A stretch of DNA of 64,000 bases from Pseudomonas viridiflava (GTDB lineage: Bacteria; Pseudomonadota; Gammaproteobacteria; Pseudomonadales; Pseudomonadaceae): NCBI RefSeq assembly GCF_900582625.1, contig NZ_UTIQ01000199.1, positions 186,001 through 250,000 of the forward strand, read 5' to 3'. A program made the position numbers and the translations under genes. Position 1 is the stretch's first letter; each line of letters opens with the position of its first letter. Shown here piece by piece: positions 47,431 to 55,090 of the stretch. A model generated the notes under the pieces. That model did not search any database and was not told the DNA's origin. It saw only the letters and a program-made list of their open reading frames with translations.

Positions 47431-48347
47431 AACTCGATTCCTTGTGGTAATTCACCGGGTTTTGTCGCCAGCGCGGCGGCGAGGCCGAACGACTCCAGCA
47501 ACTGGCGCGCATCAAACGGCGCGCGCACTTTGATGTCGTTGTCGAAGTAGCAATACACGTCACGCGCGCCGCGCTTGGGTTTGCTGTCGGGGCTGATCAG
47601 GTGCGCGTCAGCGGGTTGTTTGCCGTGGCTCCAGGCTTTGATGCGGTCGTGCCAGCGTTTTAGCGCGGGCGCCGAATAGCCGCTGGCGTAGAGTTTTTTG
47701 TCGCCATGCAGGCGCATGTAAACGAAGTCGCTGGTGATGTCTTCGGCGTACGGCCATTTCTTCGCGGCATCGGCCACCACAAGGGCGACGTTGTATTTGC
47801 GCAGCAGGGCGATGTAGTCGTCGTTCACAAAGCTGTCGTGACGAATTTCCATGGCATGTCGCATCGGAAGCTTGCCAGGCCAGTCTTGATACCCCTCAAC
47901 TTGGCGGCGCTCGTCGCACCCGCTGGCGATTTTTTTCGCGGCGCGCCGCGTGGTCGGTAATTGCTGAAAAAATTCTTCAATCAGCACCGCGTCGTACTTG
48001 AACGTCGGCGGAAACTGCCAGAGCAGGGGCCCCAGGCGTGTGTCCAGCTGACCGAGACCGGAGGCGAAGAAGTTCGCCATGGGCTGTTCGATGTCGCGCA
48101 GGCGCTTGATGTGAGTGATCAGGCGCGGCGCCTTGATGCTGAAAACGAAATCGTCCGGCGTATCCGCTGCCCAGCCGCGATAGCGCTCAGGCGTTTGCAG
48201 GGCATAAAACGAGCCGTTGACCTCAATGCTGTTCACCGCGCGCGAAGCAAATTTGAGCTCCTTCTTCTGCACCAGCCCCTCTGGGTAGAATTCGCCGCGC
48301 CATGGCCCGTAACGCCAGCCGGATATCCCGATTCGAATGGCGGCCAT
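47427..48347 (-). CDS. DUF72 (YecE-like) family protein
   Basis: This 306-residue TIM-barrel-like protein of the DUF72 family has the typical start IRIGISGWRYGPWRGEFYP (~4-22), followed by FASRAVNSIEVNGSFYALQTPERYRGWA and a central GPLLWQFPPTF (~105-115). The C-terminal part has VYCYFDNDIKVRAP. The biochemical role is unknown; some members are annotated as sugar-isomerase-like by fold. It starts 3 bases after the dehydrogenase gene stop and ends overlapping the EEP gene, so it belongs to the stress operon. Confidence 0.88.
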   Translation of the reverse strand: MAAIRIGISGWRYGPWRGEFYPEGLVQKKELKFASRAVNSIEVNGSFYALQTPERYRGWAADTPDDFVFSIKAPRLITHIKRLRDIEQPMANFFASGLGQLDTRLGPLLWQFPPTFKYDAVLIEEFFQQLPTTRRAAKKIASGCDERRQVEGYQDWPGKLPMRHAMEIRHDSFVNDDYIALLRKYNVALVVADAAKKWPYAEDITSDFVYMRLHGDKKLYASGYSAPALKRWHDRIKAWSHGKQPADAHLISPDSKPKRGARDVYCYFDNDIKVRAPFDARQLLESFGLAAALATKPGELPQGIEL

Positions 48348-48350
48348 TGT

Positions 48351-49631
48351 TCAGTCCGGGTTATGCAGCGCGTGGGAGACGGCGGTGTCGCTGATGGTTT
48401 CTTCATCGCCGCTGCTGACGCTGTGCTGCTTTTGCGGGTGCAACTCCACCTTGATCCAGCCGCTGGCGCGGCGATCAAACTGCTTGAACGCCTCGATGGC
48501 ATCGTTCATGGGCTTGATCTGAGTGAGGATCGCCGCCGGGTCGATGCGCTTGCTGACCACCAGTTCGATCAACTTAGGGATGTATTTACGGTGATGGCAG
48601 TTGCCCATGTTGATGGTGAGGTTTTTGTTCATGGCCGCGCCAATCGGGAAGCTGTTCATTTGCGGCGGGTAGACGCCAACAATCGATAACGTGCCGGCTT
48701 TGGCCAGCGCTGCCACCGCCCATTGCAACACTTGGCTGGGCGCGTCGCCGGGGTGCCAGTTGGCGCCGTCAGGGTGGGTGGTGGGGCTTACCGCAGCCAT
48801 TTCTTCGCGGAACGCGCCTTCTTGCAGCGGCGAGCCGTGGTGGCAGCGCGAATGCTCGGCGTCAACACCGACGGCGTCGATGGCGCGGTCCACGCCAATA
48901 TCACCGGTAAGGCGAAGCAGGGTGGCGACCGGGTCTTCCTTGTCGAAATTAATGGTTTCGGCACCTTGCTCACGGGCCATGCGCAAGCGGTCGTCGAGGT
49001 GATCGATGGCAAACACCCGCGCGGCGCCCAGCAGTTTCGCGCTGGCAATGGCGAACTGGCCGACCGGGCCACAGCCGAACACCGCCACGGTATCGCCGGG
49101 GGTGATTTCGGCCATTTCGGCACCGAAGTAGCCGGTGGGGAAAATGTCGGAAAGCAGAATGGCCTGGTCGTCGCTGACTTCCATCGGCAATTTGATCAGA
49201 CCGATGTTGGCGTGAGGAATGCGCGCCTTCTCAGCCTGCAAACCCTGAAACGGGCCTGTCGCTTGCGGGCCGCCAAAAAATGCCGTGCCAGCGATTTTGC
49301 CGTTGGGGTTGGCGACGTCGCACTGGGCGTAATAACCGGCGCGGCAGTACGAACAGTTGCCGCAGGCGATGGTGGAGGGCACCACGACGCGGTCGCCAAT
49401 CTGCAAATTGCGCACGTCGCTGCCCAGTTCTTCGACGATGCCCACGGCTTCGTGGCCGAGAATGGTGCCCTTGACCATGCCGCTGAACGTACCGCGCACA
49501 AAGTGCAGGTCGGTGCCGCAAATGGCCGAGGCCGTGATGCGGATGATGGCGTCGGTGGGCGCTTGAAGGGTCGGCTCGGGAACGTCGTCGAGGCGAATAT
49601 CGCCGACGTCGTGAAACACCACGGCTTTCAT
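48351..49631 (-). CDS. Zinc-dependent alcohol dehydrogenase, formaldehyde-dehydrogenase-like
   Basis: This 426-residue medium-chain dehydrogenase has catalytic zinc ligands Cys38 and His60/Glu61 (GHE), the structural zinc lobe Cys90, Cys93, Cys96, Cys104 and the NAD-binding motif VFGCGPVG near residue 185. A ~30-residue insertion with SRCHHGSPLQEG (~259-270) is typical of glutathione-independent formaldehyde dehydrogenase relatives. The last ~25 residues form a polar tail. It is the first gene of the five-gene minus-strand operon, with a GAGGAG ribosome site 5-6 bases before the ATG. Its true substrate is unknown; short alcohols or aldehydes are likely. It corresponds to PA2158 in P. aeruginosa. 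Confidence 0.9.
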   Translation of the reverse strand: MKAVVFHDVGDIRLDDVPEPTLQAPTDAIIRITASAICGTDLHFVRGTFSGMVKGTILGHEAVGIVEELGSDVRNLQIGDRVVVPSTIACGNCSYCRAGYYAQCDVANPNGKIAGTAFFGGPQATGPFQGLQAEKARIPHANIGLIKLPMEVSDDQAILLSDIFPTGYFGAEMAEITPGDTVAVFGCGPVGQFAIASAKLLGAARVFAIDHLDDRLRMAREQGAETINFDKEDPVATLLRLTGDIGVDRAIDAVGVDAEHSRCHHGSPLQEGAFREEMAAVSPTTHPDGANWHPGDAPSQVLQWAVAALAKAGTLSIVGVYPPQMNSFPIGAAMNKNLTINMGNCHHRKYIPKLIELVVSKRIDPAAILTQIKPMNDAIEAFKQFDRRASGWIKVELHPQKQHSVSSGDEETISDTAVSHALHNPD

Positions 49632-49708
49632 GCTGTCTCCTCGCTGAATGGGGGTGGACGGAGCGGTGCCAGCGCGACAGCTGCGGTCGGGCGGCGTCCA
49701 GTACTAGT

Positions 49709-49735
49709 TCCGACTGGACGGCAGGAGCGGGGTTC
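49709..49735 (-). promoter_or_regulatory. Candidate AlgU/sigma-E-type promoter for the dehydrogenase operon
   Basis: On the minus strand GAACCC (49735-49730), 16 bases, then TCGGA (49713-49709), followed by ACT as in the glgE site. The -35 differs from GAACTT at two bases, so it is the weaker of the two candidates. An 8-base inverted repeat (CGTCCAGT / ACTGGACG, 49695-49720) overlaps the -10 and could be an operator. It lies about 80 bases before the start codon. Confidence 0.4.
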
Positions 49736-49752
49736 AGGTTTTTTGGGCGAAA

Positions 49753-49780
49753 AAAAACCGCTTCAAGCGAAGCGGTTTTT
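49753..49780 (-). terminator. Rho-independent terminator of fpvA
   Basis: A 12-base-pair stem (AAAAACCGCTTC / GAAGCGGTTTTT) with loop AAGC, flanked by T-runs on both strands, starts 19 bases after the fpvA stop. On the minus strand the stem is followed by a run of eight T. It also insulates the downstream dehydrogenase promoter from fpvA transcription. Confidence 0.92.
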
Positions 49781-49799
49781 GCTGGGCGGGTACGCGGGG

Positions 49800-52283
49800 T
49801 CAATATTCCCAGCGCAGCGTGGCGGTAACGCTGCGGGGCTCGCCGTACAAGTCGCTGTACACGCTGGTACTGGCGTAATACTCCTTGTCGAAGACGTTAT
49901 CGACGTTAAGCGTGCCGGTGAAGTGCTCGTCGAATTTGTAGCGCGCGAGCACGTCGACCAGGGCGTAGCTTTCTTGTTTGGCGGTGACGGGGTTGTCCGG
50001 GCCGAATACGCCGATGTTGTCGTAGCTCGTCGCGCTTTCCCAACGTACCCCACCGCCTAATGTCAGACGGTTCAGCTCGCCCTGGAAGTTGTAGGTGGAA
50101 AACATCTTCACCGTGTTCTTCGGGAACCCGACGTTCACATCGACACCATCGGGGTAGTAGCTGGTGACGTGGCTGTAGCCGGCCTGCACCTGCCATCCGG
50201 GGAGCACTTCGCCCGCCAATTCCACCTCAGCGCCTTTGACCTTGAGGTTGGTCGGGTTGACGTAGCTGTTGCCCAACTGATCGCCGAACTCAGTGGAAGC
50301 TGGGTAGTTGGATAGCTTGGTTTCGAACAGCGCAGCGGACAGGTTCAACTTGCCGCCGTAGTACTCGGCTTTACTGCCGATTTCGTAACTGTCGCCTTCA
50401 GCCGGATCGACGAACTTGCCCTCAATGGTTTGTGAGGTCTGCGGTTTGAAAATCTTCGTGTAGCTGGCGTACACCGAATAGGTGTCGTTGAGGTCGTACA
50501 CCACTCCGGCGTAAGGAGTGACCTCGCCGGTTTCCTTGCGCTTGCCGTCATCGGGTGCGTATTCCACACCCGGATCCCAGTCGTATTGAGTGGATTGATC
50601 GAGTTTGAAGTAGCTCAAGCGCGAACCCAGGATCACCGACAAATCATCGGTTGGTTTCAAGCGCACTGCGGCGTAGGCGGCGGTGTTGCGTTGTTCATAT
50701 TTAACCCGGCCTTCGCGCTCGATAGGTGGGCGAGCAATGTTCCCGTGCCAGTTGTAGACGTTGGGAATGGTAGGGTCCCAGGTGATTGTCGGGTCATAAA
50801 AGCGCCACAGCGGGTTGGCATCGACGTTGGCCCGGTATTTATTCGCGCTGACGCCAAACATCAACTCATGCTCGCGCCCGAGGAAGGAAAAAGGCCCGGT
50901 GGCATAGGCGTCAATGGCGTTTTGTTCGGGCTTGCTCGGCCACTTGGCGAAATACAGGCTCGTACCGGCGCCCGTTTCCTGATCGGGATAACCTTCACTA
51001 CTAAACCAGCCGTATTCCACATCGTTGTCGTCGCGCGTGTTGGTATAGGCCACTTTCGCCAACCAATCGTTATCGAAACGGTGCTCATAGGTGGTGAAAA
51101 TCGAGGTGCGTTTGCGGTCGGCATGGCTCCAGTCAGTAGCGGAGTTATAGTCCCGATCGAAGTCGGTCCGGTTGCCGTTGCTAAAGAACGCCGGGAAACC
51201 GAAGTAGCCGCAGGCGTTGCAGTTTTTCACCTGGTAGTCGATGCCGAAGCTGACGGTATCGCGCTCGGTCAGGTCCGCTTCGAGAATGCCGTAGGCCACT
51301 TGCCGCTCGGTGCTTAGCCGGTCGGTGAACGAGTCGGCGGTTTGGTACGCGGCTACCATGCGGCCGCGCACGTTGCTGGTTTCAGTCAGCGGGCCGGAAA
51401 CGTCTACTTCCGTGCGGTAGTTGTCCCACGAGCCGGCGCTGCCCTGAATAGATGCCTGGAATTCACGGGTTGGGCGCTTGCGAACCATGTTGATGGTGGC
51501 CGACGGATTGCCGGTGCCGCTGAGCAAACCGGTGGAGCCGCGCACGATCTCGACACGGTCGTAGACGGCCAAGTCGTTGTCCTGGCTTTTCATCTCCGGT
51601 TGGAACACGGTCGGGATGCCATCAACCTGAAAATTCTCGATCTTCAGCCCGCGGGAAAAAATACCCACTTCGTCGTCCGAGGAGTTGCTCTTCTTTTTAA
51701 ACAGCACGCCCGGCGCCTCGGAAATAACGTTTTCCAGGCTGACCATGTTCTGGTCACGCATGCGCTGCTGGGTAATCACGCTGACGGACTGCGGCGTCTC
51801 GCGAATCGACAGCGGCATCTTCGTCGCCGTGCTGGTAGCCGCCGTGGTGTACGAACCGGTGCCCTCAGTCGTTTCGCCCAGGCCATTGGAAACGATGGCG
51901 GTGGCGCCCAATTCCATGGCGCTCTGGTCGGCCTTGAGCAGCGTCACGCTGTTGCCGCGAATCTGGTAGCTGATGCCGGTGCCGCGCAGCAACACGTCCA
52001 GCGCGGTCGCCGGCGCGAAGTTGCCTTTGACCGCCGCGCTCTTGCGATTGCCGACCAGGTCCGGGCTGTAAAGAATCTGCAGATTGCCTTGGCGACCCAG
52101 CTCTTGCAGGGCGCTGGAGAGTGACTGTGCTGGAATATCCAGCGCGACGTCCTGGGCCTGCACCATCGCCGCGTACGGGCTGGCGAGGAACAGACCAACG
52201 CTGCTGGCCAACAAAGACGGGCGCAAGGTGCGCTGAAGCATCAGCTTCATCCGTGGTGAAAGGTGCTTCGTGGAGGACATCAT
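49800..52283 (-). CDS. fpvA: Ferripyoverdine TonB-dependent receptor with signalling domain
   Basis: This 827-residue outer-membrane receptor imports ferripyoverdine. A long signal peptide (1 to ~44, ending MVQA) precedes an STN/secretin-like signalling domain (~45-120, DIPAQSLSSALQELGRQGN...NSVTLLKAD). STN domains contact a periplasmic anti-sigma factor (FpvR in P. aeruginosa). The plug (~165-285, RETPQSVSVITQQRMRDQN, RIEIVRG-like VEIVRGSTGLL) and barrel ending RWEY follow. Two adjacent ATGs (52283, 52280) are possible; GGAAG favours the second by spacing. No fpvI/fpvR genes are in the window. Identification as FpvA rests on the domain layout and the adjacent pvdE. The 97-base gap upstream carries no PvdS box. 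Confidence 0.9.
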   Translation of the reverse strand: MMSSTKHLSPRMKLMLQRTLRPSLLASSVGLFLASPYAAMVQAQDVALDIPAQSLSSALQELGRQGNLQILYSPDLVGNRKSAAVKGNFAPATALDVLLRGTGISYQIRGNSVTLLKADQSAMELGATAIVSNGLGETTEGTGSYTTAATSTATKMPLSIRETPQSVSVITQQRMRDQNMVSLENVISEAPGVLFKKKSNSSDDEVGIFSRGLKIENFQVDGIPTVFQPEMKSQDNDLAVYDRVEIVRGSTGLLSGTGNPSATINMVRKRPTREFQASIQGSAGSWDNYRTEVDVSGPLTETSNVRGRMVAAYQTADSFTDRLSTERQVAYGILEADLTERDTVSFGIDYQVKNCNACGYFGFPAFFSNGNRTDFDRDYNSATDWSHADRKRTSIFTTYEHRFDNDWLAKVAYTNTRDDNDVEYGWFSSEGYPDQETGAGTSLYFAKWPSKPEQNAIDAYATGPFSFLGREHELMFGVSANKYRANVDANPLWRFYDPTITWDPTIPNVYNWHGNIARPPIEREGRVKYEQRNTAAYAAVRLKPTDDLSVILGSRLSYFKLDQSTQYDWDPGVEYAPDDGKRKETGEVTPYAGVVYDLNDTYSVYASYTKIFKPQTSQTIEGKFVDPAEGDSYEIGSKAEYYGGKLNLSAALFETKLSNYPASTEFGDQLGNSYVNPTNLKVKGAEVELAGEVLPGWQVQAGYSHVTSYYPDGVDVNVGFPKNTVKMFSTYNFQGELNRLTLGGGVRWESATSYDNIGVFGPDNPVTAKQESYALVDVLARYKFDEHFTGTLNVDNVFDKEYYASTSVYSDLYGEPRSVTATLRWEY

Positions 52284-52340
52284 GATCTTCCGTGCATGTT
52301 GTTGAGTTAGGTTCGCATTTATAGGACGAGGCTGGGGGCG

Positions 52341-52368
52341 GAAACCGGAAAAATAATTTTCCGATTTC
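52341..52368 (-). other. AT-rich palindrome between pvdE and fpvA
   Basis: CGGAAAA-ATAA-TTTTCCG is a perfect 7-base-pair hairpin, extended by GAAA/TTTC to about 12 pairs with one mismatch. It starts 14 bases after the pvdE stop. It could weaken read-through from pvdE, or be a regulator site in the fpvA promoter. It does not match the Fur consensus well enough to name. Confidence 0.5.
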
Positions 52369-52381
52369 TGAACTTTTTTAC

Positions 52382-54043
52382 TCAGGCGGGATGCGCAGCG
52401 GCTTGCAGCTGACCGTTTTGCAGGTGCACCACTTGGTCGGCGAGGTCGAAATAGCGGTCGTCGTGGGAGATCACGATGATGGTTTTGCCCAGGCGCTTCA
52501 GGTCGGGCAGCAGCTCGGTGTAGAAAATCTTGCGGAAGGCCGGGTCTTGGTCGGCGGCCCATTCATCAAACACCAGCACCGGGCGCCCATCGAGCCAGGC
52601 GTTCACCAGTGCCAGGCGCTTGCGCTGGCCGGTGGACAAATCGGTGGTGGTGAACGCCCCGTCGCGCACGCTGACCTTGTGAGCGATTTCCAGGCGCTGC
52701 AAGTATTTGCCGGCATCGGCGGGCAGGGCGTGCTCGCCTTGAACCAGGTCGTCGAACAGGTAGTAGTCGGCAAAAATCGTGGTGAACAACTGGCGGTAAT
52801 CGTCTCGTTCTTCAGCCGTTATCGCCTGGCCGTTAAGCAGCACCTCGCCTTGCTGCGGCGCGTACAAGCCGAGCAGCAGCTTGATCAGCGTGGTTTTGCC
52901 GCTGCCGTTGTCGCCGACGATAAACAGAATTTCGCCGGGCTCGACCCTGAGGTTGACCGGCCCAAGATGAAACGCCGATGCGCCTTCTACGGCGGGAAAG
53001 GCGTAGGCCACATTGCGCAATTCGATGCCGCGCAGGGGCGTGGGCGGGGCGGTTTGCGGGTTGTCCAGCAGCAAGTGCGGCTCCGGCGAGGAAAACAACC
53101 GCGACAGCTCGGCAATATGGCTGAACGCCACTTGCGCACGGCTGACAATCGGCAAGGTGCCGAGCAGGGTTTCCAGCGGGCCTTTCATATACAGCAGCAC
53201 CAAGACGAAGCCGCTGATGACCGCGGCATCGTTGTTGAACCACAGGCTTTGCGTAGCAATGGCCAGGGCGATGACCACAAAAAACAGCATGGAACCGAAG
53301 GCTTTGGCGGTGACGAAAATGCTGATCGAGCGAATCTGTAAACGACAGATATGTTCAGCCGTTGCCTGCAACTGTTGGGTAAACATGCGCTGGCGGCGCG
53401 GCCGGTTGATGCGCAGTTCCTTGGCGCCTTCGGCCACGGCGCGGTAGTGCTTTTGCAGGTCATCCTCGGCTTCTCTCGCCTGGTGAAAACCCTGCAACCC
53501 GAGCGACTGCGCAAAGAACTGCGCGGTGCAGCCGATCACGATGGCCACGGCGGTAATCAGGAACATCGGCCATGACAAATAGGCCAGGTAGCCCAGACAG
53601 CCGAGGGTCACCGTAAAGGCGATGGCCAGCGGCGCGAAGGCAAAAGCGAAGTCGCTGACGGTATCGACGTCGTGGGTGAGCACCGGAATCAGCCGGTGGC
53701 TGCGAAAGCGCTCGATCTGCTCGATGGGCGCCGACAGCACCTTGGCGCCGAGGTCTTTACGCAGGCGGGCGATGATGTGTTGGCCGATGTAATTGGTGCC
53801 GATATCCGCCGCAATCGAGCTAGCCAGCGCCACCAGACAAAATCCGGCGAAGGCCATGACCACGCCTGTGCTCATACCGTTTTGCGCGTGCAGGCCATTG
53901 TTGATCGTTGCCAGTAATGCCGTGATGCTCAAACCGCCGAGTACGCCCAACACCACGCAGGCCGTGGCCAACGGCCAGAACGGCTTGAGCAGCGTGAGCA
54001 GTTCGCGAACGGCGCTGGGGGCAGCTGGGGTGGGGGTGGTCAT
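52382..54043 (-). CDS. pvdE: Pyoverdine precursor ABC exporter
   Basis: This 553-residue half-type ABC exporter has six membrane spans (~15-310) fused to an ATPase domain. Walker A is GDNGSGKT, a short signature LSTGQRKRLAL replaces the usual LSGGQ, Walker B is VLVFDEW and the switch His lies in IVISHDDRYF. PvdE moves acylated ferribactin, the pyoverdine precursor, from cytoplasm to periplasm, where PvdQ, P, N, M and O mature it. An exact PvdS box ends 45 bases before the start codon, and fpvA follows on the same strand. The family is the cyclic-peptide exporter type. Confidence 0.95.
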   Translation of the reverse strand: MTTPTPAAPSAVRELLTLLKPFWPLATACVVLGVLGGLSITALLATINNGLHAQNGMSTGVVMAFAGFCLVALASSIAADIGTNYIGQHIIARLRKDLGAKVLSAPIEQIERFRSHRLIPVLTHDVDTVSDFAFAFAPLAIAFTVTLGCLGYLAYLSWPMFLITAVAIVIGCTAQFFAQSLGLQGFHQAREAEDDLQKHYRAVAEGAKELRINRPRRQRMFTQQLQATAEHICRLQIRSISIFVTAKAFGSMLFFVVIALAIATQSLWFNNDAAVISGFVLVLLYMKGPLETLLGTLPIVSRAQVAFSHIAELSRLFSSPEPHLLLDNPQTAPPTPLRGIELRNVAYAFPAVEGASAFHLGPVNLRVEPGEILFIVGDNGSGKTTLIKLLLGLYAPQQGEVLLNGQAITAEERDDYRQLFTTIFADYYLFDDLVQGEHALPADAGKYLQRLEIAHKVSVRDGAFTTTDLSTGQRKRLALVNAWLDGRPVLVFDEWAADQDPAFRKIFYTELLPDLKRLGKTIIVISHDDRYFDLADQVVHLQNGQLQAAAHPA

Positions 54044-54087
54044 CGGCTTTTCCTGAAAGGGCGCGGGCGTGATCGCCTGAGGAAAAG

Positions 54088-54111
54088 ACGGGTGAGGCGG
54101 GCGGAAATTTA
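54088..54111 (-). promoter_or_regulatory. PvdS iron-starvation box upstream of pvdE
   Basis: On the minus strand the sequence is TAAAT (54111-54107), exactly 16 bases, CGT (54090-54088). This is a perfect match to the PvdS-recognised IS box TAAAT-N16-CGT known from Pseudomonas pyoverdine genes. It predicts Fur/PvdS-controlled expression of pvdE under iron limitation. Confidence 0.85.
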
Positions 54112-54163
54112 GCGGGGAGGTTCAGCAGACTAGGGGACAGGTTTGGTTTCGGCTTTTGCAGAA

Positions 54164-54228
54164 ATCGCGGCTAAAGCCGCTCCCACAGAAAAACAAAGCT
54201 TCTGTAGGAGCGGCTTTAGCCGCGATGC
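54164..54228. repeat. REP pair between pvdO and pvdE
   Basis: Inverted REP arms (TCGCGGCTAAAGCCGCTCCC / TAGGAGCGGCTTTAGCCGCG) with a ~24-base middle lie immediately after the pvdO stop. They occupy the place where P. aeruginosa carries pvdF. No coding sequence is hidden in the remaining bases up to the pvdE promoter. Confidence 0.93.
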
Positions 54229-54234
54229 GGGCGC

Positions 54235-55080
54235 TTACAGCTCGCGCGCGACTCGAAAGCCCAACCAATCTCCACGCACATACGGCTCGCGATAATTCCT
54301 GTTTCCCGACCGCGAAAAGATCGGCGCCTCGGTCCAGTCGTTGCCGCGGATCATGTGATATTCGCAGCTGGCTTCCATCCAGGCGCTGCCATCGTTCGGC
54401 GCGCCGACGTAGCCGTCGTGCATGCAATCGGCCACCCACTCGTACACGTTGCCGTGCATGTCATACACGCCGAAGGCATTGGCGGGGTAACTGCCGACGG
54501 GCGAGGTGTAGCTGAAGCCATCCGCCGGCCCGTAGGTGTTGGCGTGTTTGCTAATGCCATAGTCGGCACCTTCATCAAACGGGAACGGGAATGGCCCGGC
54601 AGAACCGGCCCGTGCGGCGTATTCACGCTCGGCTTCGCTGAGCAGGCGGTAGTGCTTGCCGGTCTGTTTCGACAGCCAGGCGACATAGGCTTTTACGTCG
54701 TCGTAGCTCATGCACACCGCCGGCTGCGTGGGGCCTTGCGGGTAGCGCGGTTTGCTTGCCACGCATTCACGGCCAGGACGCTCGTCGCCGTCGGCGATGG
54801 TCACGTTTGCCTGTTTGACATAGGCGTCCCACTCGCCCGCTGTGACCTGGAAATGGCTGATGGCGAACGGTTTGGCGAAGGTGACGGGGTGCAGCGGGCC
54901 TTCGTCAGGCTGGCGCCCCACTTCGTTTTCTGGGGTGCCCATGGTGAACGTGCCAGCAGGCAGTACGACCATCTGCGGGCAGTCTTTGCAGTCGCGAAAT
55001 ACGCTGCCCACAGCGTGTTTGTCGGCGGCGTTCGCCGGCAGTGCCATCAACACCAACGCGGCAATAAGCAGGGTTTTCAT
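54235..55080 (-). CDS. pvdO: Periplasmic pyoverdine-maturation protein, FGE-sulfatase fold
   Basis: This 281-residue protein has a Sec signal peptide (1-18, ALPANA). It has the formylglycine-generating-enzyme/sulfatase-modifying fold: VVLPAGTFTMGTPENEVGR (~38-56), HPVTFAKPFAISHFQVT, SEAEREYAARAG and closing GNVYEWVADC plus WLGFRVARE. In pyoverdine synthesis PvdO acts in the periplasm on the chromophore, oxidising dihydropyoverdine to pyoverdine. It is the third gene of pvdMNO, 10 bases after pvdN. Confidence 0.92.
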   Translation of the reverse strand: MKTLLIAALVLMALPANAADKHAVGSVFRDCKDCPQMVVLPAGTFTMGTPENEVGRQPDEGPLHPVTFAKPFAISHFQVTAGEWDAYVKQANVTIADGDERPGRECVASKPRYPQGPTQPAVCMSYDDVKAYVAWLSKQTGKHYRLLSEAEREYAARAGSAGPFPFPFDEGADYGISKHANTYGPADGFSYTSPVGSYPANAFGVYDMHGNVYEWVADCMHDGYVGAPNDGSAWMEASCEYHMIRGNDWTEAPIFSRSGNRNYREPYVRGDWLGFRVAREL

Positions 55081-55090
55081 AAACGGTTTC

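Noticed and set aside
48723..50060. 445-residue plus-strand frame across the dehydrogenase and fpvA ends
   Set aside because: It runs through the fpvA terminator and two real minus-strand genes, and its composition is atypical.
52284..52320. TAAAT in the fpvA upstream region as a PvdS box
   Set aside because: After TAAAT the bases at N16 and N17 are AAC and ACA, not CGT, so the box is incomplete.
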